A model generated the notes under the pieces. The model had not been told where the DNA came from, searched no databases, and was given only the letters and a program-made list of their open reading frames with translations. Positions 46,397-54,759 of a stretch of 64,000 nucleotides of DNA are shown here, one piece after another. The stretch lies in assembly GCF_007671675.1 (NCBI RefSeq), contig NZ_VCGW01000001.1, positions 372,001 to 436,000 on the forward strand, in the 5' to 3' direction. Numbering within the stretch: position 1 is the stretch's first letter; the number at the start of each line of letters is the position of its first letter. The stretch comes from Marinobacter maritimus. GTDB taxonomy: Bacteria > Pseudomonadota > Gammaproteobacteria > Pseudomonadales > Oleiphilaceae. The translations under genes and the position numbers were made by a program.

Positions 46397-47371
46397 ATGG
46401 AACCCATCCGTCCAGATGACGATGAACTGAGAGCTGAACGGCCTTTTGGTGCCGCTGAGAAAAAGGCGCCAGCCCAGAAGAAACCGAAATCGTCAGCCGA
46501 GGCGGCCGGTGGGAAGCCTAAGCCGCCGAAGCCGGTAAAGGGCAGTGGTAATAGTAACGGTGGCGGCAATGGTCGGTCGGGGCTGGCGGTTTTGTGGTTG
46601 CTGGTTATCGCGGTGGCTGTTGCGTCACTGGCCGGGTGGTATTCCCAGAATCAGCGGATTCAGATGCTGGAAGGGCAGTTGGAGGAGGCAGATTACTGGG
46701 CGCGTCAGAGCAAGCTGGCGCTGGCGAGGTTTGAAGGTGATCTGTCAGAAACCGGAGAGAATCTGCAGGAGAGTGGTGCGTCCCTGACTGATCAGATTGA
46801 ATCCCAGAAGAAACAACTGGATGAGGCAGACAGTGAGATTCGCAAGTTGTGGGTCATTGCAAACGAGCGTAACAAGAAGCGTCTGGATGATCATCAGGAG
46901 CGGGTTGCGGTTGTTGAGAGCGGGATCGCGGAAAACAAAAAGGCGTTGGCGGACGTAGGCTCCACAGTTGAGAAAGTCCGGACGTCGCTTAGTGCCGATT
47001 TGGCTTCGTTAACCAAACAGACAGAGACGTCGGTTGCGGTTTTGGAGGACGCAAATCGGCAGGCTACGGAACAGTTGACAGCTCTGAACAAGCAGTTGGC
47101 GGAGGTGGATCAGCTTGTTGAGCGTCGTGTTCGCCGCTTTGAGCAGGAGCAGAAGCTTGGAATCAGCGGCATGGAAGGGCGGCTGTCTGCGCTTGAGAAA
47201 AAGCTGGCGCAGGCGTCCGGCAATGATCGCGATCAGGCGATCAGGAATGAGCTCGCGGCACTGAAGAGGAACGTCGAAGCAATTGATTCTTCCCGTGCGC
47301 AGCTTACGTCACGCCTGGTGCGGTTATCGGATGAGATGAATCAGCTTCGTAGTCAGGTCTCAGCCCAGTAG
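46397..47371 (+). CDS. Coiled-coil membrane protein of unknown function
   Basis: This 324-residue protein is not recognised. It has a polar, Pro/Lys/Gly-rich N-terminal part (1-60), one membrane helix (about 62-81, GLAVLWLLVIAVAVASLAGW), and a long coiled coil from about 85 to the end with many Glu, Lys, Gln and Leu heptads. The topology suggests a cytoplasmic N-terminus and a periplasmic coiled coil. It is divergent from purE. It may be a cell-envelope structural protein, which is inference. Confidence 0.78.
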   Translation: MEPIRPDDDELRAERPFGAAEKKAPAQKKPKSSAEAAGGKPKPPKPVKGSGNSNGGGNGRSGLAVLWLLVIAVAVASLAGWYSQNQRIQMLEGQLEEADYWARQSKLALARFEGDLSETGENLQESGASLTDQIESQKKQLDEADSEIRKLWVIANERNKKRLDDHQERVAVVESGIAENKKALADVGSTVEKVRTSLSADLASLTKQTETSVAVLEDANRQATEQLTALNKQLAEVDQLVERRVRRFEQEQKLGISGMEGRLSALEKKLAQASGNDRDQAIRNELAALKRNVEAIDSSRAQLTSRLVRLSDEMNQLRSQVSAQ

Positions 47372-47524
47372 CGGATCTGGCGCATTCACTGATTGGCGCC
47401 TACTGGAGAGTGGGCGCCGGGTTTTGTAACGGTTTGTTATTCATCCCTTGCGGTAGCTCTCATTTATACCGTTTGGCAGTTGCTATGATCAGGCAACTCA
47501 CCAAAGGATGAAGAGTTAATAAAA

Positions 47525-48412
47525 ATGAAAGCCCCAGTGTCTTTTTTTGAGCCCTCCAAGCTTTCCTCGTTTTGTTTTCGCGCGCTGTTATTTGCCTGGC
47601 TGTTGCTGCCTGTGTCCGGATGTACGATTTACCAGTCTGTTGGCAAAAGCGTTGGGTCGTTCCTGCATCCGGTTTCCGGACACGATTTTGTACACATTGA
47701 TAGCGACAGCTGGGATCGCAAGCACGCTGTTCTGTATTTCTACCGCACTCACTCCCAGTGGGCGGCCGATGAGATTGAAGCGCCCAGTGTGTATGTCGAC
47801 GACACCCACTACTTCAATATTCGCAACGACAGTTTTACCTGGCTGGTGGTGAAGCCAGGCGAGCGCCATATTGCCATGCGCCGGCCGTTGATGGGTCTTG
47901 AAGGGATGAACTCGTTCAGCCTCAGCCTGATTGCGGACGCCACCTTTACCGTCGAGGCAGGGCGTATCTATTACCTACGATATAGTGAGGTGTCTGAGCC
48001 GACACAGGCACATCCGGAGCTCGACCCGGAACACCCTCTCACCCAAGGTGATCTGCAACTGGTAACGCGGGAGTACGCGATGCAGGCACAGGAAATCGTC
48101 TCAACGCGCTTCCTGAACAGCGATTTGCTGGCTCCGAACCATGCTGCGGTTTCCATAGTCGAAACCAATGAAGATGTGGATTACGAGCGGCGAATCGCAC
48201 TTTTGGAAGAAGAGCGTGAGGTGGAAGTGGAGAGGCTCAAGAATGAAGGGTTGTACAAGCCGGCTCCATGGTACTGGCCATTTGGAGGCGGCCCGTCGGT
48301 TCCGTTGGAAACAGACAGAGAGATTGATCAGCTGGAGAAGGAGTATGCCCTGCTGGAGCTGGAACGCGAGCGTCAGGAAGCAGCGGAATCGGACGGTTGG
48401 TGGTTTTTCTAG
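47525..48412 (+). CDS. DUF2846-like lipoprotein
   Basis: The 295-residue protein has a lipobox VSGC with Cys at 33 after a hydrophobic stretch; Thr follows the Cys, so outer-membrane sorting is expected. A DUF2846-type domain lies at about 60-165 (AVLYFYRTHSQWAADEIEAPSVYVDDTHYFNIRNDSFTWLVVKPGERHI). The C-terminal 80 residues are charged and coiled-coil-like (LLEEEREVEVERLK ... LELERERQEAAES). No function is known. It is the last protein gene before the tRNA operon. Confidence 0.82.
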   Translation: MKAPVSFFEPSKLSSFCFRALLFAWLLLPVSGCTIYQSVGKSVGSFLHPVSGHDFVHIDSDSWDRKHAVLYFYRTHSQWAADEIEAPSVYVDDTHYFNIRNDSFTWLVVKPGERHIAMRRPLMGLEGMNSFSLSLIADATFTVEAGRIYYLRYSEVSEPTQAHPELDPEHPLTQGDLQLVTREYAMQAQEIVSTRFLNSDLLAPNHAAVSIVETNEDVDYERRIALLEEEREVEVERLKNEGLYKPAPWYWPFGGGPSVPLETDREIDQLEKEYALLELERERQEAAESDGWWFF

Positions 48413-48429
48413 GGTTTCCGGAAAAAGAT

Positions 48430-48457
48430 TTGACACCGCCGGACAAATGCTTAAAAT
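48430..48457 (+). promoter_or_regulatory. Promoter of the Val-Asp-Val tRNA operon
   Basis: TTGACA and TAAAAT are 16 bases apart, followed by GCGCC, a GC-rich discriminator typical of growth-rate-controlled stable RNA promoters. Confidence 0.82.
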
Positions 48458-48540
48458 GCGCCTCTCACTTGGTCAAGCAACGTCGTCTGTTCGCAGGCAT
48501 CAGCAGCATCAAGTGAGTGCCTTTTGAAAGGTGCCAGAGT

Positions 48541-48616
48541 GGGTGGTTAGCTCAGCTGGGAGAGCATCGCCCTTACAAGGCGAGGGTCACTGGTTCGATC
48601 CCAGTACCACCCACCA
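48541..48616 (+). tRNA. tRNA-Val (anticodon TAC), first copy
   Basis: The 76-base cloverleaf has acceptor arms GGGTGGT/ACCACCC, a D-loop AGCTCAGCTGGGAGAG, anticodon loop CTTACAA, T-loop GGTTCGATCC and an encoded CCA end. It is identical to the third gene of the operon. Confidence 0.97.
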
Positions 48617-48684
48617 TTTTCTTTCAAGGCAGGTATCGAGCTCTTGAGTTCGTATGTGATCCAGGCTTAATGCCGGATCGATGT

Positions 48685-48761
48685 GGAGCGGTAGTTCAGT
48701 TGGTTAGAATACCGGCCTGTCACGCCGGGGGTCGCGGGTTCGAGTCCCGTCCGCTCCGCCA
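48685..48761 (+). tRNA. tRNA-Asp (anticodon GTC)
   Basis: The 77-base cloverleaf has acceptor arms GGAGCGG/CCGCTCC, anticodon loop CTGTCAC, T-loop GGTTCGAGTCC and encoded CCA. It lies between the two tRNA-Val copies. Confidence 0.97.
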
Positions 48762-48781
48762 CTGTTTTCTGATTTATTCCC

Positions 48782-48857
48782 GGGTGGTTAGCTCAGCTGG
48801 GAGAGCATCGCCCTTACAAGGCGAGGGTCACTGGTTCGATCCCAGTACCACCCACCA
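48782..48857 (+). tRNA. tRNA-Val (anticodon TAC), second copy
   Basis: All 76 bases are identical to the gene at 48541-48616, with the same anticodon and encoded CCA. A terminator follows. Confidence 0.97.
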
Positions 48858-48864
48858 GATTCCG

Positions 48865-48898
48865 AAAAAGGGCAAGTCCATTGGACTTGCCCTTTTTT
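48865..48898. terminator. Bidirectional terminator after tRNA operon
   Basis: An 11-bp stem AGGGCAAGTCC with GGACTTGCCCT is flanked by A-run and T-run. It also abuts the stop codon of the convergent FabG4-like gene. Confidence 0.92.
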
Positions 48899-48899
48899 A

Positions 48900-50306
48900 T
48901 TACTTGCCGATCAGTGACTGACCACACACCCGCACAACGTTCCCGTTAACACCGCCAGAAGCTGGGCTGCAATACCATGCGATGGTTTCTGCAACGTCCA
49001 CAGGCTGGCCGCCCTGAGACAAGCTGTTCATGCGCCTTCCCGCTTCGCGCAGGGCCAGAGGCATGGCCGCTGTCATCCGGGTTTCAATAAAGCCAGGGGC
49101 TACGGCGTTAATAGTGATGCCGTTCTTGACCTGTTTTGCCATGGCTTCTACATAGCCAATGACACCGGATTTCGCTGCAGAGTAATTCGTTTGCCCGAAG
49201 TTGCCGGCAATGCCGCTGATGGACGAGATACCGACAATGCGACCGTTCTCACGAAGCAGCTCCCGGCCCATGAGTTCATCATTGATGTGTTCTTCCGCTG
49301 TCAGATTGACGGCGATGGTCATATCCCAGAAATGTTCGGGCATATTGCCCAGCGTTTTGTCGCGGGTAATGCCGGCGTTATGAATGACCAGATCTACTCC
49401 ACCAAACTGTTTTTCAACATAGTCTGCGATTTTTGCTGGTGCGTCGCTGGCGGTGATATCGCAAGAAAGGGCTTTGCCTTTGATTGCGCCCATCACCTTC
49501 TCCAGATCGGCCATGGCAGGCTCAATGTCCAGCCCGACTACCGTGGCACCATCCCGAGCCAGAGTTTCTGCAATGGAGGCGCCGATTCCCCTTGACGCGC
49601 CTGTGACCAGCGCCACTTTTCCGGAAAGCGGAGCAACCGGGTTGGTTGTTGGCGCGCTGTTGGTTTTGCCAATGCGCACAACCTGGCCAGAAACGTATGC
49701 CGACCGGGCAGAGAGGAAGAATCGAAGGCTGGATTCCAGCTGTTTTTCTGCATTGGGCGCCATCCATAGCAGGTTAGCGGTTGCGCCTTTTTTGCCAATT
49801 TCTTTGCCGATACTGCGAGTAAAACCTTCCAGCGCCTGCTGTGCTGCAGCCTGGGGCGCTTTGCGGCAAGTGGACGGATCCTGGCCTACAATCACCACAC
49901 GGGCGTTAGTGCCGAGCTTTTTGATGGTGGGGTGGAAGAAATCGTACAATGCGCGAAGATCTCCGGAGTTCTTCAGGCCAGTGGCGTCGAAGATCAGGGC
50001 TGAGAATTTTGTCTCGGTGCCTGAATCCAGATCCATCGATTGGGCTTTGTTTCCGGCTTTTGATGAGTCTTCCAGCGTTGTTTTGCCGCTGGCATGGTGA
50101 AGCGTTGCAGCGCTTGCACCGAGAACGCCGCCAATCGTAGCAATGGCTTTGCCGCCACTACCTGCGCCGACCAGCACGTTGCCTTCAATAAAGGGTTGAT
50201 CTGCACGCCTTAGCCGTTGCAGTGGCACAGGCGACGGTAGGCCCAGGGTTTGCGCGGCGGTTTTACCCACCGGGGTGTTTACAAGCTTAAAGTAAATGTC
50301 AGACAT
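48900..50306 (-). CDS. High-molecular-weight 3-oxoacyl reductase, FabG4-like
   Basis: The 468-residue protein has a C-terminal SDR domain (about 228-468) with VTGASRGIGASIAETLARDGATVVGLDIEP, NAGITRDKTL and the catalytic VGISSISGIAGNFGQTNYSAAKSG. The first 215 residues form a degenerate Rossmann-like domain, as in mycobacterial FabG4. These enzymes reduce 3-oxoacyl-CoA or ACP with NADH. The gene is divergent from a thiolase gene, an arrangement also known from mycobacteria (Rv0242c/Rv0243). Confidence 0.88.
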   Translation of the reverse strand: MSDIYFKLVNTPVGKTAAQTLGLPSPVPLQRLRRADQPFIEGNVLVGAGSGGKAIATIGGVLGASAATLHHASGKTTLEDSSKAGNKAQSMDLDSGTETKFSALIFDATGLKNSGDLRALYDFFHPTIKKLGTNARVVIVGQDPSTCRKAPQAAAQQALEGFTRSIGKEIGKKGATANLLWMAPNAEKQLESSLRFFLSARSAYVSGQVVRIGKTNSAPTTNPVAPLSGKVALVTGASRGIGASIAETLARDGATVVGLDIEPAMADLEKVMGAIKGKALSCDITASDAPAKIADYVEKQFGGVDLVIHNAGITRDKTLGNMPEHFWDMTIAVNLTAEEHINDELMGRELLRENGRIVGISSISGIAGNFGQTNYSAAKSGVIGYVEAMAKQVKNGITINAVAPGFIETRMTAAMPLALREAGRRMNSLSQGGQPVDVAETIAWYCSPASGGVNGNVVRVCGQSLIGK

Positions 50307-50482
50307 GGCTTCATCCTTGCGTTGCTATGATGTGTGGAGCATGTTGGTTCACAGAGTAAAGAATCGGGCAGTTATGTGATTGACTCAATGCCTGTGAGGC
50401 TTTGTCAGGTTTGCCAATGAGACATTGTTGGTTGACGCTAGACTGCCCTCAACTCCAGAAAACTTGAAGAAAGGATATCATC

Positions 50483-51820
50483 ATGGCACAGGCTCAAAAA
50501 TCCAACCAGAAGAAACCCGTGGCCTCGAAAGCGACGGAGAAGGGCGCCAGTGGCGTTCGCCGCGTGGCGGTTATCGGGGGCAATCGGGTTCCTTTTGCCC
50601 GCTCTAATACGGCCTACAGCAAAATCAGTAATCAGGAGTTGCTGACCTCCGCTCTGCGTGGGCTTGTTGATCGTTTTGGCCTTCAGGGCCAGCGCCTTGG
50701 TGAGGTGGTTGCCGGCGCCGTGATCAAACACTCCAGGGATTTTAACCTTACCCGTGAAGCCGCACTGAGTTGCGGGCTTGCGCCGGAAACGCCGGCGTAC
50801 GACATTCAACAGGCGTGCGGCACCGGGCTTGAGGCGGCCATTCTGGTCGCCAACAAGATTGCCCTTGGACAAATCGAATGCGGTATTGCGGGTGGTACCG
50901 ATACCACATCGGATGCGCCAATTGGCGTCAACGAGGGGCTGCGGGAGATTCTGCTTGATCTGAACCGGGCCAAGACAACCGGTGACCGACTGAAAATTTT
51001 CAGCCGTTTGCGCCCGAGCCATCTGAAGCCAGACGTACCGCAGAACGGAGAGCCCCGTACTGGTATGTCCATGGGTGAGCACGCGCAGGTAACCGCACAT
51101 GAATGGTCTATTCCGCGGGATGAGCAGGATCTGCTGGCATGGGAAAGCCACAAGAAGTTGGCCAAAGCCTATGAAGAAGGCTTCTTTGATGACTTGATAA
51201 CACCGCTGGCAGGACTTGAGAAAGACAATATTTTGCGCCCGGACACCACGCTGGAAAAGCTGGCAACACTGAAGCCGGTTTTCGATCGCGATAAGGGCAC
51301 CATGACGGCTGCTAACAGTACCGCATTGACCGATGGTGCCGCTTGCGTGCTGCTGGCCAGTGAAGAATGGGCGAAAGCCAATAACTTCGAGGTAAAAGCC
51401 TGGCTGACTTTCTCGGAAGTGGCTGCTGTTGATTTTGTTGATAAAAAAGAAGGGCTGCTCATGGCTCCCGCTTATGCGGTGCCGCGTCTCCTGGAGAAAG
51501 CCGGCCTTACGCTGCAGGATTTCGATTTTTATGAAATCCACGAAGCGTTTGCATCGCAGGTTCTTTCAACGCTCAAAGCCTGGGAAGATCCTGCTTTCTG
51601 TAAAGTCAAGCTGGGCTTGAACAAACCGCTAGGCAGCATCGATCGCAATAAGCTGAACGTCAAGGGCAGCAGCCTTGCCACGGGCCACCCGTTCGCTGCG
51701 ACCGGCGGGCGTATTGTGGCGACGCTTGCCAAGCTGCTGGAAGAGAAGGGCCGCGGCCGCGGCCTGGTATCCATCTGTGCAGCCGGTGGTCAGGGTGTAA
51801 CGGCGATTATGGAGCGATAA
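50483..51820 (+). CDS. Thiolase family acetyl-CoA C-acyltransferase
   Basis: The 445-residue protein shows the thiolase active sites: the acylated Cys in QQACGTGLEA near 112, HEAFA in FYEIHEAFASQVL, GHPFAATGGRIV, and the C-terminal Cys in SICAAGGQG. A short Lys-rich N-terminal segment precedes the fold. It forms or cleaves 3-oxoacyl-CoA. The start has AAAGGA upstream. With the divergent FabG4-like reductase it could handle medium- or long-chain oxoacyl-CoA. Confidence 0.92.
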   Translation: MAQAQKSNQKKPVASKATEKGASGVRRVAVIGGNRVPFARSNTAYSKISNQELLTSALRGLVDRFGLQGQRLGEVVAGAVIKHSRDFNLTREAALSCGLAPETPAYDIQQACGTGLEAAILVANKIALGQIECGIAGGTDTTSDAPIGVNEGLREILLDLNRAKTTGDRLKIFSRLRPSHLKPDVPQNGEPRTGMSMGEHAQVTAHEWSIPRDEQDLLAWESHKKLAKAYEEGFFDDLITPLAGLEKDNILRPDTTLEKLATLKPVFDRDKGTMTAANSTALTDGAACVLLASEEWAKANNFEVKAWLTFSEVAAVDFVDKKEGLLMAPAYAVPRLLEKAGLTLQDFDFYEIHEAFASQVLSTLKAWEDPAFCKVKLGLNKPLGSIDRNKLNVKGSSLATGHPFAATGGRIVATLAKLLEEKGRGRGLVSICAAGGQGVTAIMER

Positions 51821-51844
51821 GTTAGTGGAAAGTCGGAATAGTCT

Positions 51845-51873
51845 TTGACAGATGGGGTTGGGCTCCGTAGTAT
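51845..51873 (+). promoter_or_regulatory. Promoter of the initiator tRNA gene
   Basis: TTGACA and TAGTAT are 17 bases apart and followed by a GC-rich discriminator GCGC. It starts about 25 bases after the thiolase stop. Confidence 0.85.
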
Positions 51874-51911
51874 GCGCACCTCGGTGATCGAGAGGTTACC
51901 AACCAGTTTGA

Positions 51912-51988
<77 letters not shown>

Positions 51989-51994
51989 TATAAA

Positions 51995-52033
51995 AGAAAG
52001 GCAGATCAGTAACTTACTGGTCTGCCTTTTTTC
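51995..52033 (+). terminator. Terminator of initiator tRNA gene
   Basis: A 12-bp stem AGGCAGATCAGT with ACTGGTCTGCCT (one G-U pair) is followed by TTTTT. Confidence 0.9.
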
Positions 52034-52217
52034 GTTGTGAGTGGCAACCCCAATCGTCTTTCGACAGGCTCCCGAATTTGACATAAGCTTGAAATAGTCA
52101 AAGATTCGACAAATAACCGTTACGAAATATTCATCCAGTCCATTGATTTAATCACAACCACATGTGACTCCAAGCTCGAAATCCGGGTTTTTGGGTTCGC
52201 TAAGAAAGAGGAATGCG

Positions 52218-53078
52218 ATGTCTTATTTCACAATAGCCGGGGTGCAGATGCACGCCCTGCATCATGGCGACAATACTGAAGCCATGCGCCAGCGCATCAA
52301 CATTCTGATGACGCGCTTTCCCCAGGTTCAGATGGTGATGTTCAGTGAATTGGTAGCCAACGGCGCCTCCACCGAACACGCCCAACCGTTCCCCAGCCCG
52401 ATGGAAAGCATGTTTTGCGAACTTGCATTGTTGCACCGCATCTGGCTGATACCGGGATCCATGTTCGAGCGTGATGGCGACAGGATCTACAACACATTAT
52501 CGGTTATAAACCCTCAGGGTGAGGTGGTGTGTCGTTATCGCAAGATGTTCCCGTTCAGGCCTTACGAACAAGGCGTTGAAGGCGGCAGCGTGTTTGGAGT
52601 GTTTGACGTGCCGGCAGTTGGCCGGTTCGGGGTCTCGATCTGCTACGACATGTGGTTCCCCGAGACAACCAGAACTCTTGTATCGATGGGCGCAGAAGTG
52701 ATCCTGCACCCGACCATGACCGATACCGTTGATCGGGATATCGAACTATCTATTGCGCGCACCAACGCAGCCATCAACCAATGCTATTTCTTTGATTTTA
52801 ATGGCACTGGCGCCATGGGCAACGGTCGGTCGATCGTAGTGGGACCTTCTGGCGATGTGCTTCATCAGTGCGGTGTCGGCGAGGAGATTGTGCCGGTGGA
52901 GGTGGATTTCAATCGCGTCCGTCGCGAGCGTGAGCGCGGCCTTCATGGCCTTGGCCAACCGCTGAAAAGCTTCCGGGATCGTAGCGTGAACTTTTCCCTC
53001 TACAGCAGTGAAAACGGATCCAGCCCATTCCTCGATGCGCTTGGGCCGTTGGCCAAGCCAGTTCGTAACGAGGTCTGA
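52218..53078 (+). CDS. Carbon-nitrogen hydrolase (nitrilase family)
   Basis: The 286-residue protein has the Glu-Lys-Cys catalytic set of the nitrilase superfamily: Glu in MFSELVANG, Lys in YRKMFPFRPYEQG and Cys in GVSICYDMWFPE. Members hydrolyse amides or N-carbamoyl amines, for example N-carbamoylputrescine. I start at ATG 52218 (MSYFTIAGVQMHALHHGDN), which has AGAGGA upstream; the frame runs back to 52164. It is the first gene of a plus-strand block with ATP-grasp, C45 and decarboxylase genes; 76 bases separate it from the next start. Substrate unknown. Confidence 0.88.
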   Translation: MSYFTIAGVQMHALHHGDNTEAMRQRINILMTRFPQVQMVMFSELVANGASTEHAQPFPSPMESMFCELALLHRIWLIPGSMFERDGDRIYNTLSVINPQGEVVCRYRKMFPFRPYEQGVEGGSVFGVFDVPAVGRFGVSICYDMWFPETTRTLVSMGAEVILHPTMTDTVDRDIELSIARTNAAINQCYFFDFNGTGAMGNGRSIVVGPSGDVLHQCGVGEEIVPVEVDFNRVRRERERGLHGLGQPLKSFRDRSVNFSLYSSENGSSPFLDALGPLAKPVRNEV

Positions 53079-53154
53079 TAATAGTTATAACCGGCAGCAG
53101 CCATAACCCAAAACATCAAGGCGTAACCCTGGCGTTGCAGTAGCGGAGAATCCA

Positions 53155-54759
53155 ATGACCCGATATCTGTTAAACCGATTGCGCAAAATGGTGGCACACT
53201 GGCTAATGCCGGGCGAGGATCAGATGCCTGTACAGGAAGCTCCTGTACAGGCCCCTGAAAATGCGCAGGAACGCCCCTCCAAAGGAGAGAAAGAAATGAA
53301 CAAGATAACAAACATTTCTGATATCCGTCGTTATTTCCACAACAACAAAGACCCGGTGTACTTTATCTCGGCAACCAACTTCAACCTGTTGGGCATCGGT
53401 GACTGGGTCGGCAACTTCCGGCACATTACTTACATTGACTGCTTTGAAGGCAGACAGAAGAATATCTTCGTGCCCAAGATGAAGTTCCCCCGGGATTTCG
53501 AAAGCATTGAGGATATTAACAACTACCTCCTTGAACATAAGGAAGTTATCGATTACCTGCAGTCTCGCGGCGGCAAGGGCACAGCCACCTTCCTCATGTT
53601 CGACGAACATACCGAAGAGATTTGCAAACAGCTTGGCCTGCGTGTTGCCTTCCCGCCGGCAGAACTGCGCACGCGCATGGATAACAAGATCGAGACGGTA
53701 AGGATCGGCAACAAAGTTGGCGTGCCGAGTGTTCCGAATGTTCTGGCCAAGGTGAACAGTTACGCCCATTTGCAGGAGGTCAGCGAAGAGCTCGGCACCG
53801 ATCTGGTTATCCAGTCGGCGTTCGGTGACTCGGGTCACACCACGTTCTTCGTCTCCAATGAAGATGAGTATTATAAGTACGCCGAAGAAATTGAAGCCGA
53901 GCCCGAAGTGAAAATCATGAAGCGGATCAATTGCAGGGGCTCAGCTATTGAGGCCTGCAGCACCCGCTGTGGCACTGTAGTGGGGCCGCTCATGACGGAG
54001 TTGGTGGGCTTCAAGGCGCTGACACCCTACAAAGGTGGCTGGTGCGGTAATGAGATGTTTGCCGGCGCCTTCACCCAGGAGGTCAGAGACAAAGCTCGCG
54101 AGTACACCTTCAAGTTTGGCGAGGCCTTGAGAGAGGAGGGGTATCGCGGCTATTTTGAGCTCGACTTCCTGATCGACATGGATACGAACGAAGTTTATCT
54201 GGGAGAGCTTAATCCCCGTGTCACCGGCGCCAGTTCGCTGACCAACGTAGCGGCGTTCGCCCACTCTGATGTTCCCTTGTTTTTGTTCCACCTGCTGGAG
54301 TTCTCTGATCAGGATTTCGATATCAATATCGAAGACATTAACGAGCGCTGGTCGCACCCGGACAGCATCGATAGTTGGAGTCAGCTCGTTATCAAGCATA
54401 CCGATGAGTCGGTAGACCTTCTGACGCAGGCACCTCAGTCTGGCGTCTGGCGTATGTCGGAAGACGGAAGCATTGGCTACGATCACTACAACTATCATCC
54501 ACATGCGGCTGAGAGTGAGCAGGAAGCATTCTTCATGCGTATAAGTGGGGTGGGTGATTTCCGCTATGAAGGTGCTGATCTCGGAATACTGATCACCCGC
54601 GGACGACTGATGGACGACAACTTTGACCTGACGCCCCGGGCGAAGGCCTGGATCGACGGTATCCGTGGTCAGTTTGCCGGTCAGGCTTTGCAGGACCCGG
54701 CTGTTGAAGCAGCGGCGGTCGATCATGCCATCGGTGGCAGTAACTTCAAAATACTGTGA
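53155..54759 (+). CDS. ATP-grasp ligase of unknown substrate
   Basis: The 534-residue protein carries an ATP-grasp domain: LGLRVAFPPAELRTRMDNKIETVRIGNKVGVPSVPN, DLVIQSAFGDSGHTTF, MKRINCRGSAIEACST, and the metal-binding end FELDFLIDMDTNEVYLGELNPRVTGASS. Such enzymes activate a carboxylate as acyl phosphate and join it to an amine, although many are called biotin carboxylase in automatic annotation. Two starts are plausible: ATG 53155 with GGAG and ATG 53296 with AAAGGAG. The segment between them encodes PVQEAPVQAP and contains a 12-bp hairpin. It overlaps the next gene by four bases (GTGA). Confidence 0.85.
   Translation: MTRYLLNRLRKMVAHWLMPGEDQMPVQEAPVQAPENAQERPSKGEKEMNKITNISDIRRYFHNNKDPVYFISATNFNLLGIGDWVGNFRHITYIDCFEGRQKNIFVPKMKFPRDFESIEDINNYLLEHKEVIDYLQSRGGKGTATFLMFDEHTEEICKQLGLRVAFPPAELRTRMDNKIETVRIGNKVGVPSVPNVLAKVNSYAHLQEVSEELGTDLVIQSAFGDSGHTTFFVSNEDEYYKYAEEIEAEPEVKIMKRINCRGSAIEACSTRCGTVVGPLMTELVGFKALTPYKGGWCGNEMFAGAFTQEVRDKAREYTFKFGEALREEGYRGYFELDFLIDMDTNEVYLGELNPRVTGASSLTNVAAFAHSDVPLFLFHLLEFSDQDFDINIEDINERWSHPDSIDSWSQLVIKHTDESVDLLTQAPQSGVWRMSEDGSIGYDHYNYHPHAAESEQEAFFMRISGVGDFRYEGADLGILITRGRLMDDNFDLTPRAKAWIDGIRGQFAGQALQDPAVEAAAVDHAIGGSNFKIL
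53226..53252. promoter_or_regulatory. Paired palindromes forming a perfect hairpin near the ATP-grasp start
   Basis: CCTGTACAGG occurs twice (53227-53236 and 53242-53251), each a perfect palindrome, and together with flanks they form a 12-bp stem with an AGC loop. It lies about 45 bases before the second start codon (53296), so it may be a leader hairpin or operator if that start is used. Confidence 0.45.

Noticed and set aside
53941..54726. Minus-strand frame of 261 codons opposite the ATP-grasp gene
   Set aside because: Shadow frame; the plus strand holds conserved ATP-grasp motifs throughout.
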